From: an uncultured Clostridia bacterium
Lineage (GTDB): Bacteria > Bacillota > Clostridia > UBA1381
Assembly: GCA_934462715.1 (NCBI GenBank)
Contig: CAKSIJ010000013.1
Span: forward strand, 24,128 to 88,127
Direction: 5' to 3'
Length of the DNA: 64,000 nucleotides
Shown: positions 50,349-60,097 of the stretch, piece after piece
Numbering within the stretch: position 1 is the first letter of the stretch
How the letters are laid out: each line of letters begins with the position of its first letter
The notes under the pieces: generated by a model
The model's database searches: none
What the model was told of the DNA's origin: nothing
The model's input: the letters and a program-made list of their open reading frames with translations, nothing else
Position numbers and translations under genes: made by a program

Positions 50349-51884
50349 ATGCGTAGCGAAGCAACACTGAAAAATTCGATATGGGGGATAATTCAGCAGG
50401 TAATAGTGTGCGTAATGAGTCTGTTTTCACGCAGAGTAATGCTGGAAACAATAGGCGTTGAGGGTGTGGGTCTGAATGCGTTTTTAAACAGCGTCATCAC
50501 CATGCTTTCTTTGGCGGAGCTCGGAATCGGAAGCGCACTGGTATATCATATGTACGCTCCGATTGCGGTAAACGACGAGGAGCATATTGCACAGCTCATG
50601 CGCACCTATAAAAACGTATACCGTATAATTGCGTCGGTAATTATGCTGATAGGTCTGAGCCTTCTTCCCTTTATGGATAAAATCGTAAAGGACGTTTCCT
50701 ACTCAAAATCGTATGTATCCTTAATTTTCGTGCTGTTTCTTATACAAACAACCTCTTCTTATCTTTTTACATACAAAAGATCCATGCTGTCGGCAGACCA
50801 GAAGCAATATGTAATAACCATTTTTGATTTGGGATATAAAATAATAACTATCACTGTAGGCATCGTTATTTTAAAGCTGACGGGAGAGCTTGCATGGTAT
50901 CTTGTAATGCTCATATTCTGCACCGTTGCGGAAAACGTCTTGATTTCAAGAAAGGTAGACAGGCTTTATCCGTTTATAAACAGATACAGGGAATATCCCG
51001 AAAAATCCGAAATGATGAAAATTGCGGCGGACGTTAAAAATATTTTCATCGGAAAGGTTTCCGGAGTTGTAACAAATTCCACCGACAGCGTGCTGATAAA
51101 TATGTTTGTCGGTACGGTGCAGAACGGACTGTATTCCAACTACAACATTATTCTCGGCACTCTGCTTGCCGCACTCAGACAGTTCTCCGACGCTATGAGA
51201 GGAAGCATAGGAAATCTTGTTGCGGTAGAATCAAAGGAGCATATAGATCTGGTTTTTCAAAGACTGATGTTTATTATGTTTTTTATCGCAAGCTTCTGCG
51301 CGTGCTGTCTTACCGGGCTTATCGATCCGTTTATCAATATCATTTTCGGCAGAGGGTTATTGCTTGACAGAATTATCGTCTATGTGTGCATACTGAATCT
51401 GTATATGTCAACGATAACCATTCCCGCATTAAACATGGTGACAGCCTCCGGTTTATTTTCCTTCGATAAATATATATCTCTTGCCGGAACTGTTATCAAC
51501 CTCATCATATCGGTTATACTCGGAAAAAGCATAGGAATGGCAGGTATTCTGATCGGAACGTCAAGCACATATATTATTCAGTTTATATTAAAGGTTATTC
51601 TGCTTTATAACAATTACCTGCACATCAGCTGTATAAAAATTTTCGCAAAAAATATTGTTTTTGCACTGATAACGGTTGCGGAGTGTGCTTTGGTAAATTA
51701 TACCTCGGGGCTTGTAAGCTTAGGGAATGAATTTATAAGCTTTATAATTATAGGCGTCATTTCATGTGCGATACCCGTTTTCATCAATACAGCTTTGTTT
51801 TTCAGAACCATCGAATTTAAGTACAGCTTTGATTTGTTAAACGGCATAAGGAAAAAGCTTTTAAACAGCCGTCGCAAAAAATAA
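50349..51884 (+). CDS. Oligosaccharide flippase (Wzx/MATE-like)
   Basis: A 511-residue protein with 12-14 hydrophobic segments. The N-terminal LKNSIWGIIQQVIVCVMSLFSRRVMLETIGVEGVGLNAF is typical of the polysaccharide-transporter family, with ELGIGSALVYHMYAPIA following. It would flip the lipid-linked repeat unit across the membrane for the Wzy polymerase. It is the last gene of the EPS cluster. The 270 bases after it are A/T-rich and carry the promoter of the next gene but no clear terminator. Confidence 0.93.
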   Translation: MRSEATLKNSIWGIIQQVIVCVMSLFSRRVMLETIGVEGVGLNAFLNSVITMLSLAELGIGSALVYHMYAPIAVNDEEHIAQLMRTYKNVYRIIASVIMLIGLSLLPFMDKIVKDVSYSKSYVSLIFVLFLIQTTSSYLFTYKRSMLSADQKQYVITIFDLGYKIITITVGIVILKLTGELAWYLVMLIFCTVAENVLISRKVDRLYPFINRYREYPEKSEMMKIAADVKNIFIGKVSGVVTNSTDSVLINMFVGTVQNGLYSNYNIILGTLLAALRQFSDAMRGSIGNLVAVESKEHIDLVFQRLMFIMFFIASFCACCLTGLIDPFINIIFGRGLLLDRIIVYVCILNLYMSTITIPALNMVTASGLFSFDKYISLAGTVINLIISVILGKSIGMAGILIGTSSTYIIQFILKVILLYNNYLHISCIKIFAKNIVFALITVAECALVNYTSGLVSLGNEFISFIIIGVISCAIPVFINTALFFRTIEFKYSFDLLNGIRKKLLNSRRKK

Positions 51885-52033
51885 CGAAATTGAGTTGTTT
51901 TTGTGTCAATTGCAATATTTTCCGTAAATTCCCCCGTGTAATAAAAAACAAACATTTGCCGCATAATAACAATGGTTTACCGTTTGATTTAAAAAATAAA
52001 CGTCAATCAAACAAAAATTGTACAGAATTACTG

Positions 52034-52062
52034 TTGCCAAAATATTCATAGTATGTTATAAT
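52034..52062 (+). promoter_or_regulatory. Promoter of the second Asp23 gene
   Basis: TTGCCA (52034-52039), 17 bases and TATAAT (52057-52062), about 95 bases before the ATG. Confidence 0.7.
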
Positions 52063-52158
52063 AAACATATAATTAACTATATTTCTTAAAAAACGGACCG
52101 ATTGACAATTAAATTTTTGCATTTGTCTGTTTAAAAGCAATCTGAAAGGATGATAGAA

Positions 52159-52707
52159 ATGGATCAGTTTAATGAAGAAAAAAATATAATTGAAGAAGAA
52201 GCCGTAATCCCTGAGGAAACAGCCGAAAGAGAAACGGAAAATGTTAAAATTGCACCGGACGTTGTTGCAACGATAGCCGGCGTTTCGGCGTCCGAAATCA
52301 AGGGCGTTGCCGGAATGTGTTCAAGCTTTGCCGGCGGTATCGCCGAAATGCTCGGAGCGAAAAAGAACACTTCAAAGGGAATAAAGGTTGAGCTCAAGGA
52401 AAACACAGCTGTTATAGATATGTACATTATCGTTGAATACGGCTTTAAAATTCCCGAGCTTGCCCGGGAGCTTCAGGAAAACGTAAAGAACAACGTTGAA
52501 ACAATGACCGGCATAACGGTTGAAAAGGTTAACGTTCACATTGACGGAATAAGCTTCAAAAAGGCAGAGGAGCAAAAAAAGGCTGAGCAGCCGGAGGAAA
52601 TCGAAACGTCCGATGAAGCAGACGCGCCGACCGATTCCGAGATAATCGTTGAAGAAGCAGAGCTTGAAGATATTCCCGTGGAAAACGGCGAAGAAGAAAA
52701 TCTTTAA
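52159..52707 (+). CDS. Asp23/Gls24 family envelope stress protein with acidic tails
   Basis: A 182-residue Asp23-family protein. An acidic N-terminal stretch (1-28) precedes the core domain (about 29-130) with IAPDVVATIAGVSASEIKGVAGM, KGIKVELKENTAVIDMYIIVEYGFKI and VEKVNVHIDGISF. A Glu/Asp-rich C-terminal tail (about 135-182) is probably disordered. The first family member in the window (YloU, 12326) lacks these tails. The ATG at 52159 has AAAGGA 8 bases upstream; the ATG at 52150 overlaps that site. Confidence 0.92.
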   Translation: MDQFNEEKNIIEEEAVIPEETAERETENVKIAPDVVATIAGVSASEIKGVAGMCSSFAGGIAEMLGAKKNTSKGIKVELKENTAVIDMYIIVEYGFKIPELARELQENVKNNVETMTGITVEKVNVHIDGISFKKAEEQKKAEQPEEIETSDEADAPTDSEIIVEEAELEDIPVENGEEENL

Positions 52708-52726
52708 TCTCGATTAATACACGTTA

Positions 52727-52757
52727 ATACCGACGTACCGCAGCGGTACGCCGGTAT
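52727..52757 (+). other. Very stable hairpin between the Asp23 and dus genes
   Basis: ATACCGACGTACCGC and GCGGTACGCCGGTAT pair with one mismatch around a single-base centre. No T run follows. Confidence 0.5.
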
Positions 52758-52815
52758 GTGTTATGTCAGCAAACAGTTACTGTCGGGCTAATTACAATAA
52801 AGGGTGGTTCAAAAG

Positions 52816-53805
52816 ATGAAAATCGGCAGCGTTGAATTAGAAAATAACGTATTTCTTGCACCTATGGCAGGCGTTACCGATTTGCCGTTCAGACGTATGT
52901 GCAGACATTATGGCTGCGGTATGGTTTACTCGGAAATGATAAGCGCAAAGGGTCTGTATTACGGCGACAAAAAAACCGACACGCTTATGAAGCTTGATGA
53001 AAACGAAGCCCCGGCGGCAATTCAGCTTTTCGGAAGTGATCCGGATATAATAGCGGAGGTAATTCCTCTTGCCGAAAAAGCAGGTCCGCAGATAATAGAT
53101 ATTAATATGGGTTGTCCCACGCCGAAAATCGTAAACAACGGTGACGGAAGCGCACTGTTGAAAAATCCGCAGCTTGCCGGCAGAATAATAAGAGCGGCAG
53201 CCGACAGGGCAACCGTGCCGATAACGGTCAAAATCCGTGCCGGCTGGGACGATAAAAGCATAAATGCCGTTGAAATGGCAAAAATTGCGGAGGAAAACGG
53301 CGCGGCCGCCGTTACGATTCACGGAAGAACACGGGAACAGTTCTATTCGGGATATGCAGACAGAAAAATCATTGCAGATGTTGTTAAGGCTGTTTCTGTC
53401 CCGGTAATCGGAAACGGAGATATTTTTTCTGCCGAAAGCGCAACGGAAATGCTCCGCGAAACAGGCTGTGCAGGCATTATGGTCGCAAGAGGCGCACAGG
53501 GTAATCCGTTTATTTTCAGACAGATACATGAGCTGATAACCTCAGGGGAAGTGAAAAGCATTCCCTCCCCCACAGAGAAAATTGATTGTGCGCTTGAGCT
53601 TTTCATGGGATTGGTAAACGAAAAGGGTTCATCGCGCGGAGTTAAGGAAGCAAGAAAGCACCTTGCATGGTTTTTAAAGGGACTTCGCAACAATGCGGAA
53701 ATCAAGGACAAAATATTCAAGCTGACAAATCCGGAGAACATAATCGAAACTCTTGAAGAATACAAAAGAAACACCTTGGAATATTACAGTGAAAATGCTG
53801 ATTAA
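52816..53805 (+). CDS. dusB: tRNA-dihydrouridine synthase (DusB-type)
   Basis: A 329-residue FMN enzyme reducing uridines in tRNA to dihydrouridine. It shows FLAPMAGVTDLPFRRMCRHYG, the DusB-like INMGCPTPKIVNNGDGSALLKNP with the catalytic Cys, VKIRAGWDD, and TIHGRTREQFYSGYADR. The flavin phosphate site PVIGNGDIFS is present. The ATG at 52816 follows AAGGGTGG; a GTG at 52804 is part of that site. Which tRNA position is modified is inferred only from family resemblance. Confidence 0.93.
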   Translation: MKIGSVELENNVFLAPMAGVTDLPFRRMCRHYGCGMVYSEMISAKGLYYGDKKTDTLMKLDENEAPAAIQLFGSDPDIIAEVIPLAEKAGPQIIDINMGCPTPKIVNNGDGSALLKNPQLAGRIIRAAADRATVPITVKIRAGWDDKSINAVEMAKIAEENGAAAVTIHGRTREQFYSGYADRKIIADVVKAVSVPVIGNGDIFSAESATEMLRETGCAGIMVARGAQGNPFIFRQIHELITSGEVKSIPSPTEKIDCALELFMGLVNEKGSSRGVKEARKHLAWFLKGLRNNAEIKDKIFKLTNPENIIETLEEYKRNTLEYYSENAD

Positions 53806-53854
53806 ATAGATTTACATACGATAAGGGTTTATCCCTGCTTTTTAGGAGGAAAAC

Positions 53855-55615
53855 ATGGATTTCTTTTCAATACTTACATTAATCGGAGGCTTGGCTCTGT
53901 TCCTTTACGGAATGGACGTTATGGGCGACGGGCTTAAAAAGCTGTCCGGCAGCAAGCTTGAATACTTTCTCGGCAAGCTGACCTCGAACAGATTTAAAGG
54001 ATTTTTGCTCGGCTTTGCCGTTACGGCGGTAATTCAAAGCTCCTCGGCAACTACGGTAATGCTCGTAGGCTTCGTTAATTCGGGCATTATGAAGCTGAGT
54101 CAGACAATCAGCATAATCATGGGCGCAAATATAGGCACAACCGTTACATCGTGGCTTTTAAGCTTGTCCGGAATCAGCGGAGAAAGCTTTTTTATAAGGC
54201 TTCTGAAACCGTCATCATTCACACCTATTCTGGCGGCTGTCGGAATAATAATGTCTATGACCGCAAAATATGATAAGACTAAAGATATTGCTTCAATTAT
54301 GATCGGCTTTGCTGTGCTTATGTTCGGAATGGAAACAATGAGCGGCGCTATGTCCTCTCTTAAGGACGATCCCAAATTTGCTCATATAATGGTTATGTTC
54401 TCAAATCCGATTATGGGTATATTGTCGGGACTTATTTTGACCGCAATAATTCAATCGTCCTCGGCTTCGGTAGGTATTTTGCAGGCGCTTTCGCTTACCG
54501 GTGCAATTTCATATTCAACGGCAATTCCAATAATACTCGGTCAGAATATAGGAACAACCGTTACTCCGATTATTTCTTCGATAAACGGAAACAGAGAATC
54601 GAAAAGAGTTGCCATAACCTGTCTGAATATCAAAATAATAGGCGTTGTCATCGTATCGGTTGTGTTCTATATGCTCAATGCTTTTATAGGCTTCTCCTTT
54701 ATGCAAAATAACGTTTCGGCATTAAATATTGCGATTATTCATACACTGTTCAATATTATTTCAACAGTGATTCTCTTCCCGTTCTGCAGTGCGATTGAAA
54801 AGCTTTCGTGCATGATGATAAAGGGAGAGTCCAATCCGGAGGACGACGAGCCGGACAAACTCAGCACGCTTGATGACAGATTTCTTACCATGCCGTCCTT
54901 CGCCGCCGAAAAATGCCGTGAGCTTACCTATGAAATGGCAAGACTCGCTCAAAAAGCGGTTGCAAAAAGCTCCGGTCTGTTAAGCGATTATGATAAAAAT
55001 ATTGATGAACGCATTGCAAAATATGAATCAAAGGTTGATAAATACGAGGACAAGCTCAGCGCATACCTTGTTGCGCTTGCCGCAAACAAGCTTAACACGG
55101 CGGACAGCCATAAGGTTACAAAGCTTCTTCATATAATCGGCGACGTTGAAAGAATATCTGACCACGCAGTTAACATTTCCGAAACGGCAAGAGAAATAAA
55201 TTCAAAAAAGATAAAGTTCTCCGATGACGCCGCAAAGGAAATAAAAACGCTCACAAATGCGGTTCTGGAAATTCTGGATATAACCACAAGAATGTTGGAG
55301 CATGACAATCTGGAGCTTGCGCACAGCGTTGAGCCGCTTGAACAGATCATAGACAAGCTCAGACACGTTATAAAGAATAACCACATCATGCGTCTGCAAA
55401 ACGGCGAATGTACGGTTGAAATGGGTTTTATCCTTTCCGACCTGCTGACAAACTACGAACGAATTGCCGACCATTGTTCAAACATTGCCGTATCGGTTCT
55501 CGGCAACGCCAACAACGAATTTGAATCGCACGATTACCTTGCGCACATAAAAAATGACGGCGAGCATGAGTTCTTTGAAAAGTACAATTTCTACAAACAA
55601 AAATACAGGCTTTAA
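53855..55615 (+). CDS. Na/Pi cotransporter family protein with PhoU-like domain
   Basis: A 586-residue protein. Residues 1-320 form the membrane part with two Na_Pi_cotrans repeats, each with the conserved QSSSATT/QSSSASV element (FAVTAVIQSSSATTVMLVGFVNSG and LTAIIQSSSASVGILQALSLTG) and GANIGTTVT/GQNIGTTVT. The C-terminal 240 residues are a PhoU-like helical domain (IIGDVERISDHAVNISETA, NYERIADHCSNIA). It likely takes up phosphate with sodium. AGGAGG precedes the ATG and a strong terminator follows. Confidence 0.94.
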   Translation: MDFFSILTLIGGLALFLYGMDVMGDGLKKLSGSKLEYFLGKLTSNRFKGFLLGFAVTAVIQSSSATTVMLVGFVNSGIMKLSQTISIIMGANIGTTVTSWLLSLSGISGESFFIRLLKPSSFTPILAAVGIIMSMTAKYDKTKDIASIMIGFAVLMFGMETMSGAMSSLKDDPKFAHIMVMFSNPIMGILSGLILTAIIQSSSASVGILQALSLTGAISYSTAIPIILGQNIGTTVTPIISSINGNRESKRVAITCLNIKIIGVVIVSVVFYMLNAFIGFSFMQNNVSALNIAIIHTLFNIISTVILFPFCSAIEKLSCMMIKGESNPEDDEPDKLSTLDDRFLTMPSFAAEKCRELTYEMARLAQKAVAKSSGLLSDYDKNIDERIAKYESKVDKYEDKLSAYLVALAANKLNTADSHKVTKLLHIIGDVERISDHAVNISETAREINSKKIKFSDDAAKEIKTLTNAVLEILDITTRMLEHDNLELAHSVEPLEQIIDKLRHVIKNNHIMRLQNGECTVEMGFILSDLLTNYERIADHCSNIAVSVLGNANNEFESHDYLAHIKNDGEHEFFEKYNFYKQKYRL

Positions 55616-55665
55616 TAACCGTTCTGTGATTCAGCCCCGGATTTTGTACAAAGCCTTTGCCAACC

Positions 55666-55711
55666 CTCCGAAATGATATATAATAGAATATCATTTCGGA
55701 GTTGTTTTATT
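55666..55711 (+). terminator. Terminator of the Na/Pi cotransporter gene
   Basis: CTCCGAAATGATAT (55666-55679) and ATATCATTTCGGAG (55688-55701) form a perfect 14-bp stem followed by TTGTTTTATT. Confidence 0.93.
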
Positions 55712-56029
55712 GCCGTCTTAAGACTGTATAATTTCATCAAGCTTTTTAACGGCGCACCACTTCCCAATCAAATACTCTTTAAAACTTATGACTAATAGCT
55801 CAAAAAAATTTTCATCAAAAATAAGTATGAATCTCTGCAAAATCCGATAATGTAATTTGCCCGGCATTTTCTGCCGAGCTACGTTACATTTACAAGTATT
55901 CTCATTACATATACTCTTGCTCTCCTATCGAATAAACATCTATCAGAATAGTATTTATTATAAGAATATGTTCCTGTTTACAATCAATTTTTGTTTTAAA
56001 ATCAAATCTGTCAATATCTTATAACCCTA
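55712..56029. other. Intergenic stretch without a convincing gene
   Basis: This A/T-rich stretch separates convergent transcription units. On the minus strand a 49-codon open frame runs from an ATG at 55867 to a stop at 55718 with a fairly protein-like composition (ending VKKLDEIIQS), but it has no clear ribosome-binding site. A small hairpin CGGCATTTTCTGCCG overlaps its start. It may be a remnant of a lost gene. Confidence 0.25.
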
Positions 56030-56059
56030 CATATTTTGTCTGATTTTAATCAAAATATG
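56030..56059 (-). terminator. Hairpin at the end of the GH31 fragment
   Basis: CATATTTTG and CAAAATATG are perfect 9-base arms spanning the stop codon. The T run expected of an intrinsic terminator is missing, so the call is weak. Confidence 0.3.
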
Positions 56060-57672
56060 GTGATCAATTTTAAATCAACCATTTCAAATATATTCCTTTC
56101 TTTAACCTTTATTTTATTTATTTCCTGCTCGGAAACAAGTTCTGCATTTTCTGTAAGCAGCTGCAAATTTCCGGACAGTGGCAACTCTATTATATAACTG
56201 CGTAGCTGCGGCATGCCGCTATATCCCTTTCCGCAAGGCTCAATACTTATTGATATTTCATTTTCTATATTTTTATATGATATTTTAGTCTTTAGGAAGC
56301 TTCCATTTTTATATTCTTCACTCATTCCATCATCTTCATATAAAGTAAATTCACCTCTTTCGCCGGGATAAATCCGTATTATAAGCGTTTCTAAGGGTTC
56401 GCTCGTCATTCGTTTACTGTACGGTTGCATAGGTATAGGCATACCGCCTTTAACAAAAAGAGGGAATGTATTTATATCGCATTTTATCTCCGATATGCTT
56501 CCGTCTTCATATTTCTCATCACTGAATACGTTATAATAAGTTCCGCCCTTTATCCATACCTTTTTAACAGCAATCTTGTGCTCTCCCTCTCCTGGTATGG
56601 TTATCGGTGAAACAATAAAAGAATCCCCGAACATATACTGATTTTGGAATTTGTATGCATTTTCTTCGCATGGAAATTCAATGTACATTCCTCTTATAAG
56701 TGGCAAGGATTGTTCATAAGCCTCATATGCTAACGAATAAATATACGGAATAAGCTGAGAACGCATATGATATGCTCTTTTCATGGCGTTTTGAGCCGTT
56801 TCTCCCCACAGCCACGGACGCCTGTCAAGCTTTTCATCCCTTTGTGAATGAACCCTCAGACAAGCTGAAAAGGCTGTGAACTGCGTCCATCTGACGTACA
56901 TTTCCCAATTTCTTTCGCCGTAAAATCCACCCGTATCATGTCCCCAATAAAAGCATCCGGCATTGGACGAGCTTATTGTAAATCTGACCTCATAGTCAAG
57001 AATATCCCATGTTGCCAGTGTATCTCCGGAGAAGAAAATCGGGTGTTTCTGATCTCCCCAACCGCCCCATCGGCTGAAAGATATTCCGCGCTTTCCGTTT
57101 TTCCTTGAATGTTCGTAATACAGTTCATTAAGCCATGGCAGGTGTCTTAAATGCTCTATTCCCTTTACATACGGTTTTACCTCATCCTGCTGCCAATCAA
57201 CCCACCAAAAATCTACACCCTGTTTTTCAAGTTTCTCATGTGCTGCCTTAAAAAAGTTTTCCATATATCTCTCATCGGAACAGTCAAATTCAAGGTTTAA
57301 GCCGCTCTCCGCGGGAAAACCCATCAATTTTGCAAATCCGTCATACCATTCCTCATTGGTTCGTATGCCGTCGGCAGGGTGGTCGTTGAGTGTAACATAA
57401 ATTTTATCGTCATGCAGCTCACGCAGCAGCTTTTGCGGATTCGTGATCAGATTTTTGTTCCATGTGTATCCCGTCCAACCCAAATTATCGGCATGACCGT
57501 AACCGTAATTTGCACGATATTTCTCATCATCTTCCGATTTTATCTGCCAGTCATGATAATGCCAGTCCATATCTATAACCATTATATCAATCGGAAAGTC
57601 ATGCTCATCATACCATAGCTGTTTCCATTCTTTTGTCTGTGTACTTATAATTTCCGTCCTTATCCACTTCAT
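56050..57672 (-). pseudogene. GH31 glycoside hydrolase, 5'-truncated
   Basis: About 525 codons homologous to GH31 alpha-glycosidases from HDFPIDIMVIDMDWHYHDW onward (57624 down). The barrel is recognisable: NDHPADGIR, the nucleophile Asp in VDFWWVDWQQ, SRWGGWGDQKHPIFFSGDT, and WGHDTGGFYGE. DUF5110-like C-terminal beta domains follow. The N-terminal beta-sandwich and the first barrel strand, normally some 200-250 residues, are missing. Upstream of 57624 the frame only reads the solute-binding protein gene out of frame. A deletion has joined the two genes. The ATG at 57672 could still start a truncated protein, but activity is unlikely. Confidence 0.85.
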
Positions 57673-59053
57673 AGAGTCCCGCTTTTTTCGGGCCCCACTC
57701 CATAAATCTTTGGCCCGTGTCAGAATAGAAAAAGTCAATGTATCTGATAAATTGCTCAAGCTGATTTTCCTTTATATTCTTCTTGAACACTGTCAAAGTT
57801 TCTCCTTGGAAAACGTCTGAAAAGTCCGTATCTTGATACATGAATTTACTGTCGTTTCTCGGTATATCAATTAATATCTTACGGTATCTGTAATTCTTGC
57901 CTGCTGACTTCAGCTGTTCGTCTGTCGGAGGAACATCATTTCCGTAAATAACCGCATATTCTCCGTTTGCTTTTTTCGTATCAAATGCACTCTTGTTATC
58001 CACAAGCGCTTCCTTTGAAGCAATTCCTTCACGTATCAATTCATTATAGAACTGCAGTGCTGATTTAAACCATTCTTGTTTTATGGTCGGCACTATTTCC
58101 TTTTTCTCATTATCATAATAACCAAAATAATCTACCGCACTCTCACTTCCGGCACCGTACAAAACATTCATAACAGTGCATAAGCTCCAGTTATCGCCGC
58201 CGTTATGCGTGTAAAACGGCCATACTTTTCTGCCGTTTTCCGTTATGCCGAGATCATTAATCTTGACAAGCAGATCTTTAAATTCATCTTTGCTTTTTAT
58301 AGTTACATCACTTATGTCATCAAGAGTGAATTTACCGTTTTTCATATAAATTTCTTCAATTTCATCTTGTGTTTTTGCATTCGGATAAATTTTCTTTAAA
58401 ATATCATCTCTAACATATATCCACCCCCTGTTATCCAATTCCCAAATAACACTCTCATATTTTTCGGGATCCTGCTCTGTATATCTGAGTGCCTTTGTAC
58501 CCGTTCTTAAAAACTGATATAAATGCCCGTTGACTTTCATATTCTCATAGGCTTCCCTCATTTTAGGGTCTGAATTTACCATTTTCATATAATTGGGTGC
58601 CCATTTTTCAACTGCGTCTGTTAGGTCATAAATAATATCTTGCTTTACAAACTCGTTAATAAGACTCTTATTTACATCAAATCCTACATCGGGCCAGTTT
58701 TTTGTGGCGGCAATTTTTGCAACCTTCGATTCTCCGCTTTCACCGCTGTTATCAAACGAATTAACCTCATCTAAAGATATGCCCGACACACGGGTAAGCT
58801 CACTTCTGAATTTGTCATCAGTCGCTTTCTTGCCGATTTCCGCCGCTTGTGTTCCATGAGCCTCCCATACGACCAGATTAAGCTTATCACCTGTCCAATC
58901 AGGGATATCGTCTATCACCTCAACTTCATTTCCCACTTCGTTAAGCTTGAAAGGCAAATTTCCGCTTTGAACTTCATTCTTGTTTGTACATCCGCTGAAG
59001 CACGAAACTATCATACTTGCAGCAATTGTTAAAATTAAACTTTTTTCTTTCAT
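57608..59053 (-). CDS. Extracellular solute-binding lipoprotein of a glycan ABC transporter, C-terminally truncated
   Basis: A 481-residue family 1 solute-binding protein of the LipO/YtcQ type. The signal peptide ends in the lipobox SCFSGC with Cys near residue 22. KLNLVVWEAHGTQAAE, MVNSDPKMREAYENMKVNGHLYQF and GWIYVRDDILKKIYPNAKT are typical of binding proteins working with LplB/LplC permeases. The reading ends abruptly after DTGQRFMEWGPKKAGLYEVD and a few more residues; relatives continue for roughly 50-100 residues. The 3' end overlaps the GH31 remnant, so it was cut by a deletion. The ATG at 59053 has AAAGGA upstream. Confidence 0.85.
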   Translation of the reverse strand: MKEKSLILTIAASMIVSCFSGCTNKNEVQSGNLPFKLNEVGNEVEVIDDIPDWTGDKLNLVVWEAHGTQAAEIGKKATDDKFRSELTRVSGISLDEVNSFDNSGESGESKVAKIAATKNWPDVGFDVNKSLINEFVKQDIIYDLTDAVEKWAPNYMKMVNSDPKMREAYENMKVNGHLYQFLRTGTKALRYTEQDPEKYESVIWELDNRGWIYVRDDILKKIYPNAKTQDEIEEIYMKNGKFTLDDISDVTIKSKDEFKDLLVKINDLGITENGRKVWPFYTHNGGDNWSLCTVMNVLYGAGSESAVDYFGYYDNEKKEIVPTIKQEWFKSALQFYNELIREGIASKEALVDNKSAFDTKKANGEYAVIYGNDVPPTDEQLKSAGKNYRYRKILIDIPRNDSKFMYQDTDFSDVFQGETLTVFKKNIKENQLEQFIRYIDFFYSDTGQRFMEWGPKKAGLYEVDKDGNYKYTDKRMETAMV

Positions 59054-59135
59054 CAATTTCAATTCCTTTCTTAAATTACTGTCAGGCAACTGTATAATAT
59101 AATTTTTACAATCACCAAAATATCAATTTATTTTT

Positions 59136-60065
59136 TTATTCCTTAACACCCCCTAATGTTATACCTTGAACAAAATATTTTTGCACAAACGGATATACAA
59201 TAATTATGGGCAGCGTAACAATGATAACCTGTGCAGATACCATTGCTTCGGGGGTGACGGTCATACTGTTTTGAAGCTTGGTTACATTTTCACCGTTTTG
59301 TACGGCAGCCTGAATAAGCGACTGCATTCTTTCACTTTCCTTTATTGTTTGCATTAATATGTATTGCAAAGTATATAGTGACGGTTTTTGAATATAATAC
59401 AACGTTGACGTCCAATCATTCCATGCGCCTACGGCAATCCACAGCACTATTGTTGCAAGTATCGGCAAACAAAGCGGAAGCACAATTGAGACGAAAATGT
59501 GCGCTTCATTAGCTCCCATTACACGGCCCGCCTCAATAAGACTCTTTGGAATATTTATTTCCATATAAGTTCTGATAATCATTACATTATAAAATGTAAA
59601 ACAAGCCGGTAAAATGTACACCCAAAACGTATCTAAAATATGTAAATGCGAAAATAAAATATATTGCGGAATTAATCCTCCCGATATGTACATAGGTATC
59701 ATAAATATAATGTTAAACACCCTTTTATGCTTTAGCTCCGGGCGTGATAATGCATATGCAGTCATGAACTGTATCGTAACACCCACCGCAACCGCCACAA
59801 TAACTCTCGCTATACTCACAAAAAATGCGCCGTAAATACTCTGTTCATTCAATAAAACCTTAAAATTCTCCAACGTAAACTTTCTCGGATATAATGTTAT
59901 TCCTCCAAGCATTGTATCATTTGCATCATTTAATGCCTTTGCAAGAACATTCAAATAAGGAAAAAGCATAACTGCAATAACCATAAACATAATAATAACA
60001 TTGAAAAAACTGAATATCTTATAACCGATGCCGTAATCTCCGATTTTATTTTTTTTGACTTTCAT
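59136..60065 (-). CDS. Carbohydrate ABC transporter permease (LplC/YtcP-like)
   Basis: A 309-residue inner membrane permease with six hydrophobic segments. It has the MsmG-type N-terminus FNVIIMFMVIAVMLFPYLNVLAKALND and the cytoplasmic EAA loop IEAGRVMGANEAHIFVSIVLPLCLPI, which contacts the ATPase. It ends in FVQKYFVQGITLGGVKE, a hallmark of the group. The ATPase is not encoded in the operon, as usual for this type, which shares an MsmK-like ATPase encoded elsewhere. AAGGAAA precedes the ATG. Confidence 0.94.
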   Translation of the reverse strand: MKVKKNKIGDYGIGYKIFSFFNVIIMFMVIAVMLFPYLNVLAKALNDANDTMLGGITLYPRKFTLENFKVLLNEQSIYGAFFVSIARVIVAVAVGVTIQFMTAYALSRPELKHKRVFNIIFMIPMYISGGLIPQYILFSHLHILDTFWVYILPACFTFYNVMIIRTYMEINIPKSLIEAGRVMGANEAHIFVSIVLPLCLPILATIVLWIAVGAWNDWTSTLYYIQKPSLYTLQYILMQTIKESERMQSLIQAAVQNGENVTKLQNSMTVTPEAMVSAQVIIVTLPIIIVYPFVQKYFVQGITLGGVKE

Positions 60066-60097
60066 TTTCCTTGTTTTCCTCTTTTCTCCTTTTTATT

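Noticed and set aside
57673..57759. N-terminal extension of the GH31 reading frame upstream of 57672
   Set aside because: These codons read the 3' part of the solute-binding protein gene in another frame and show no GH31 homology.
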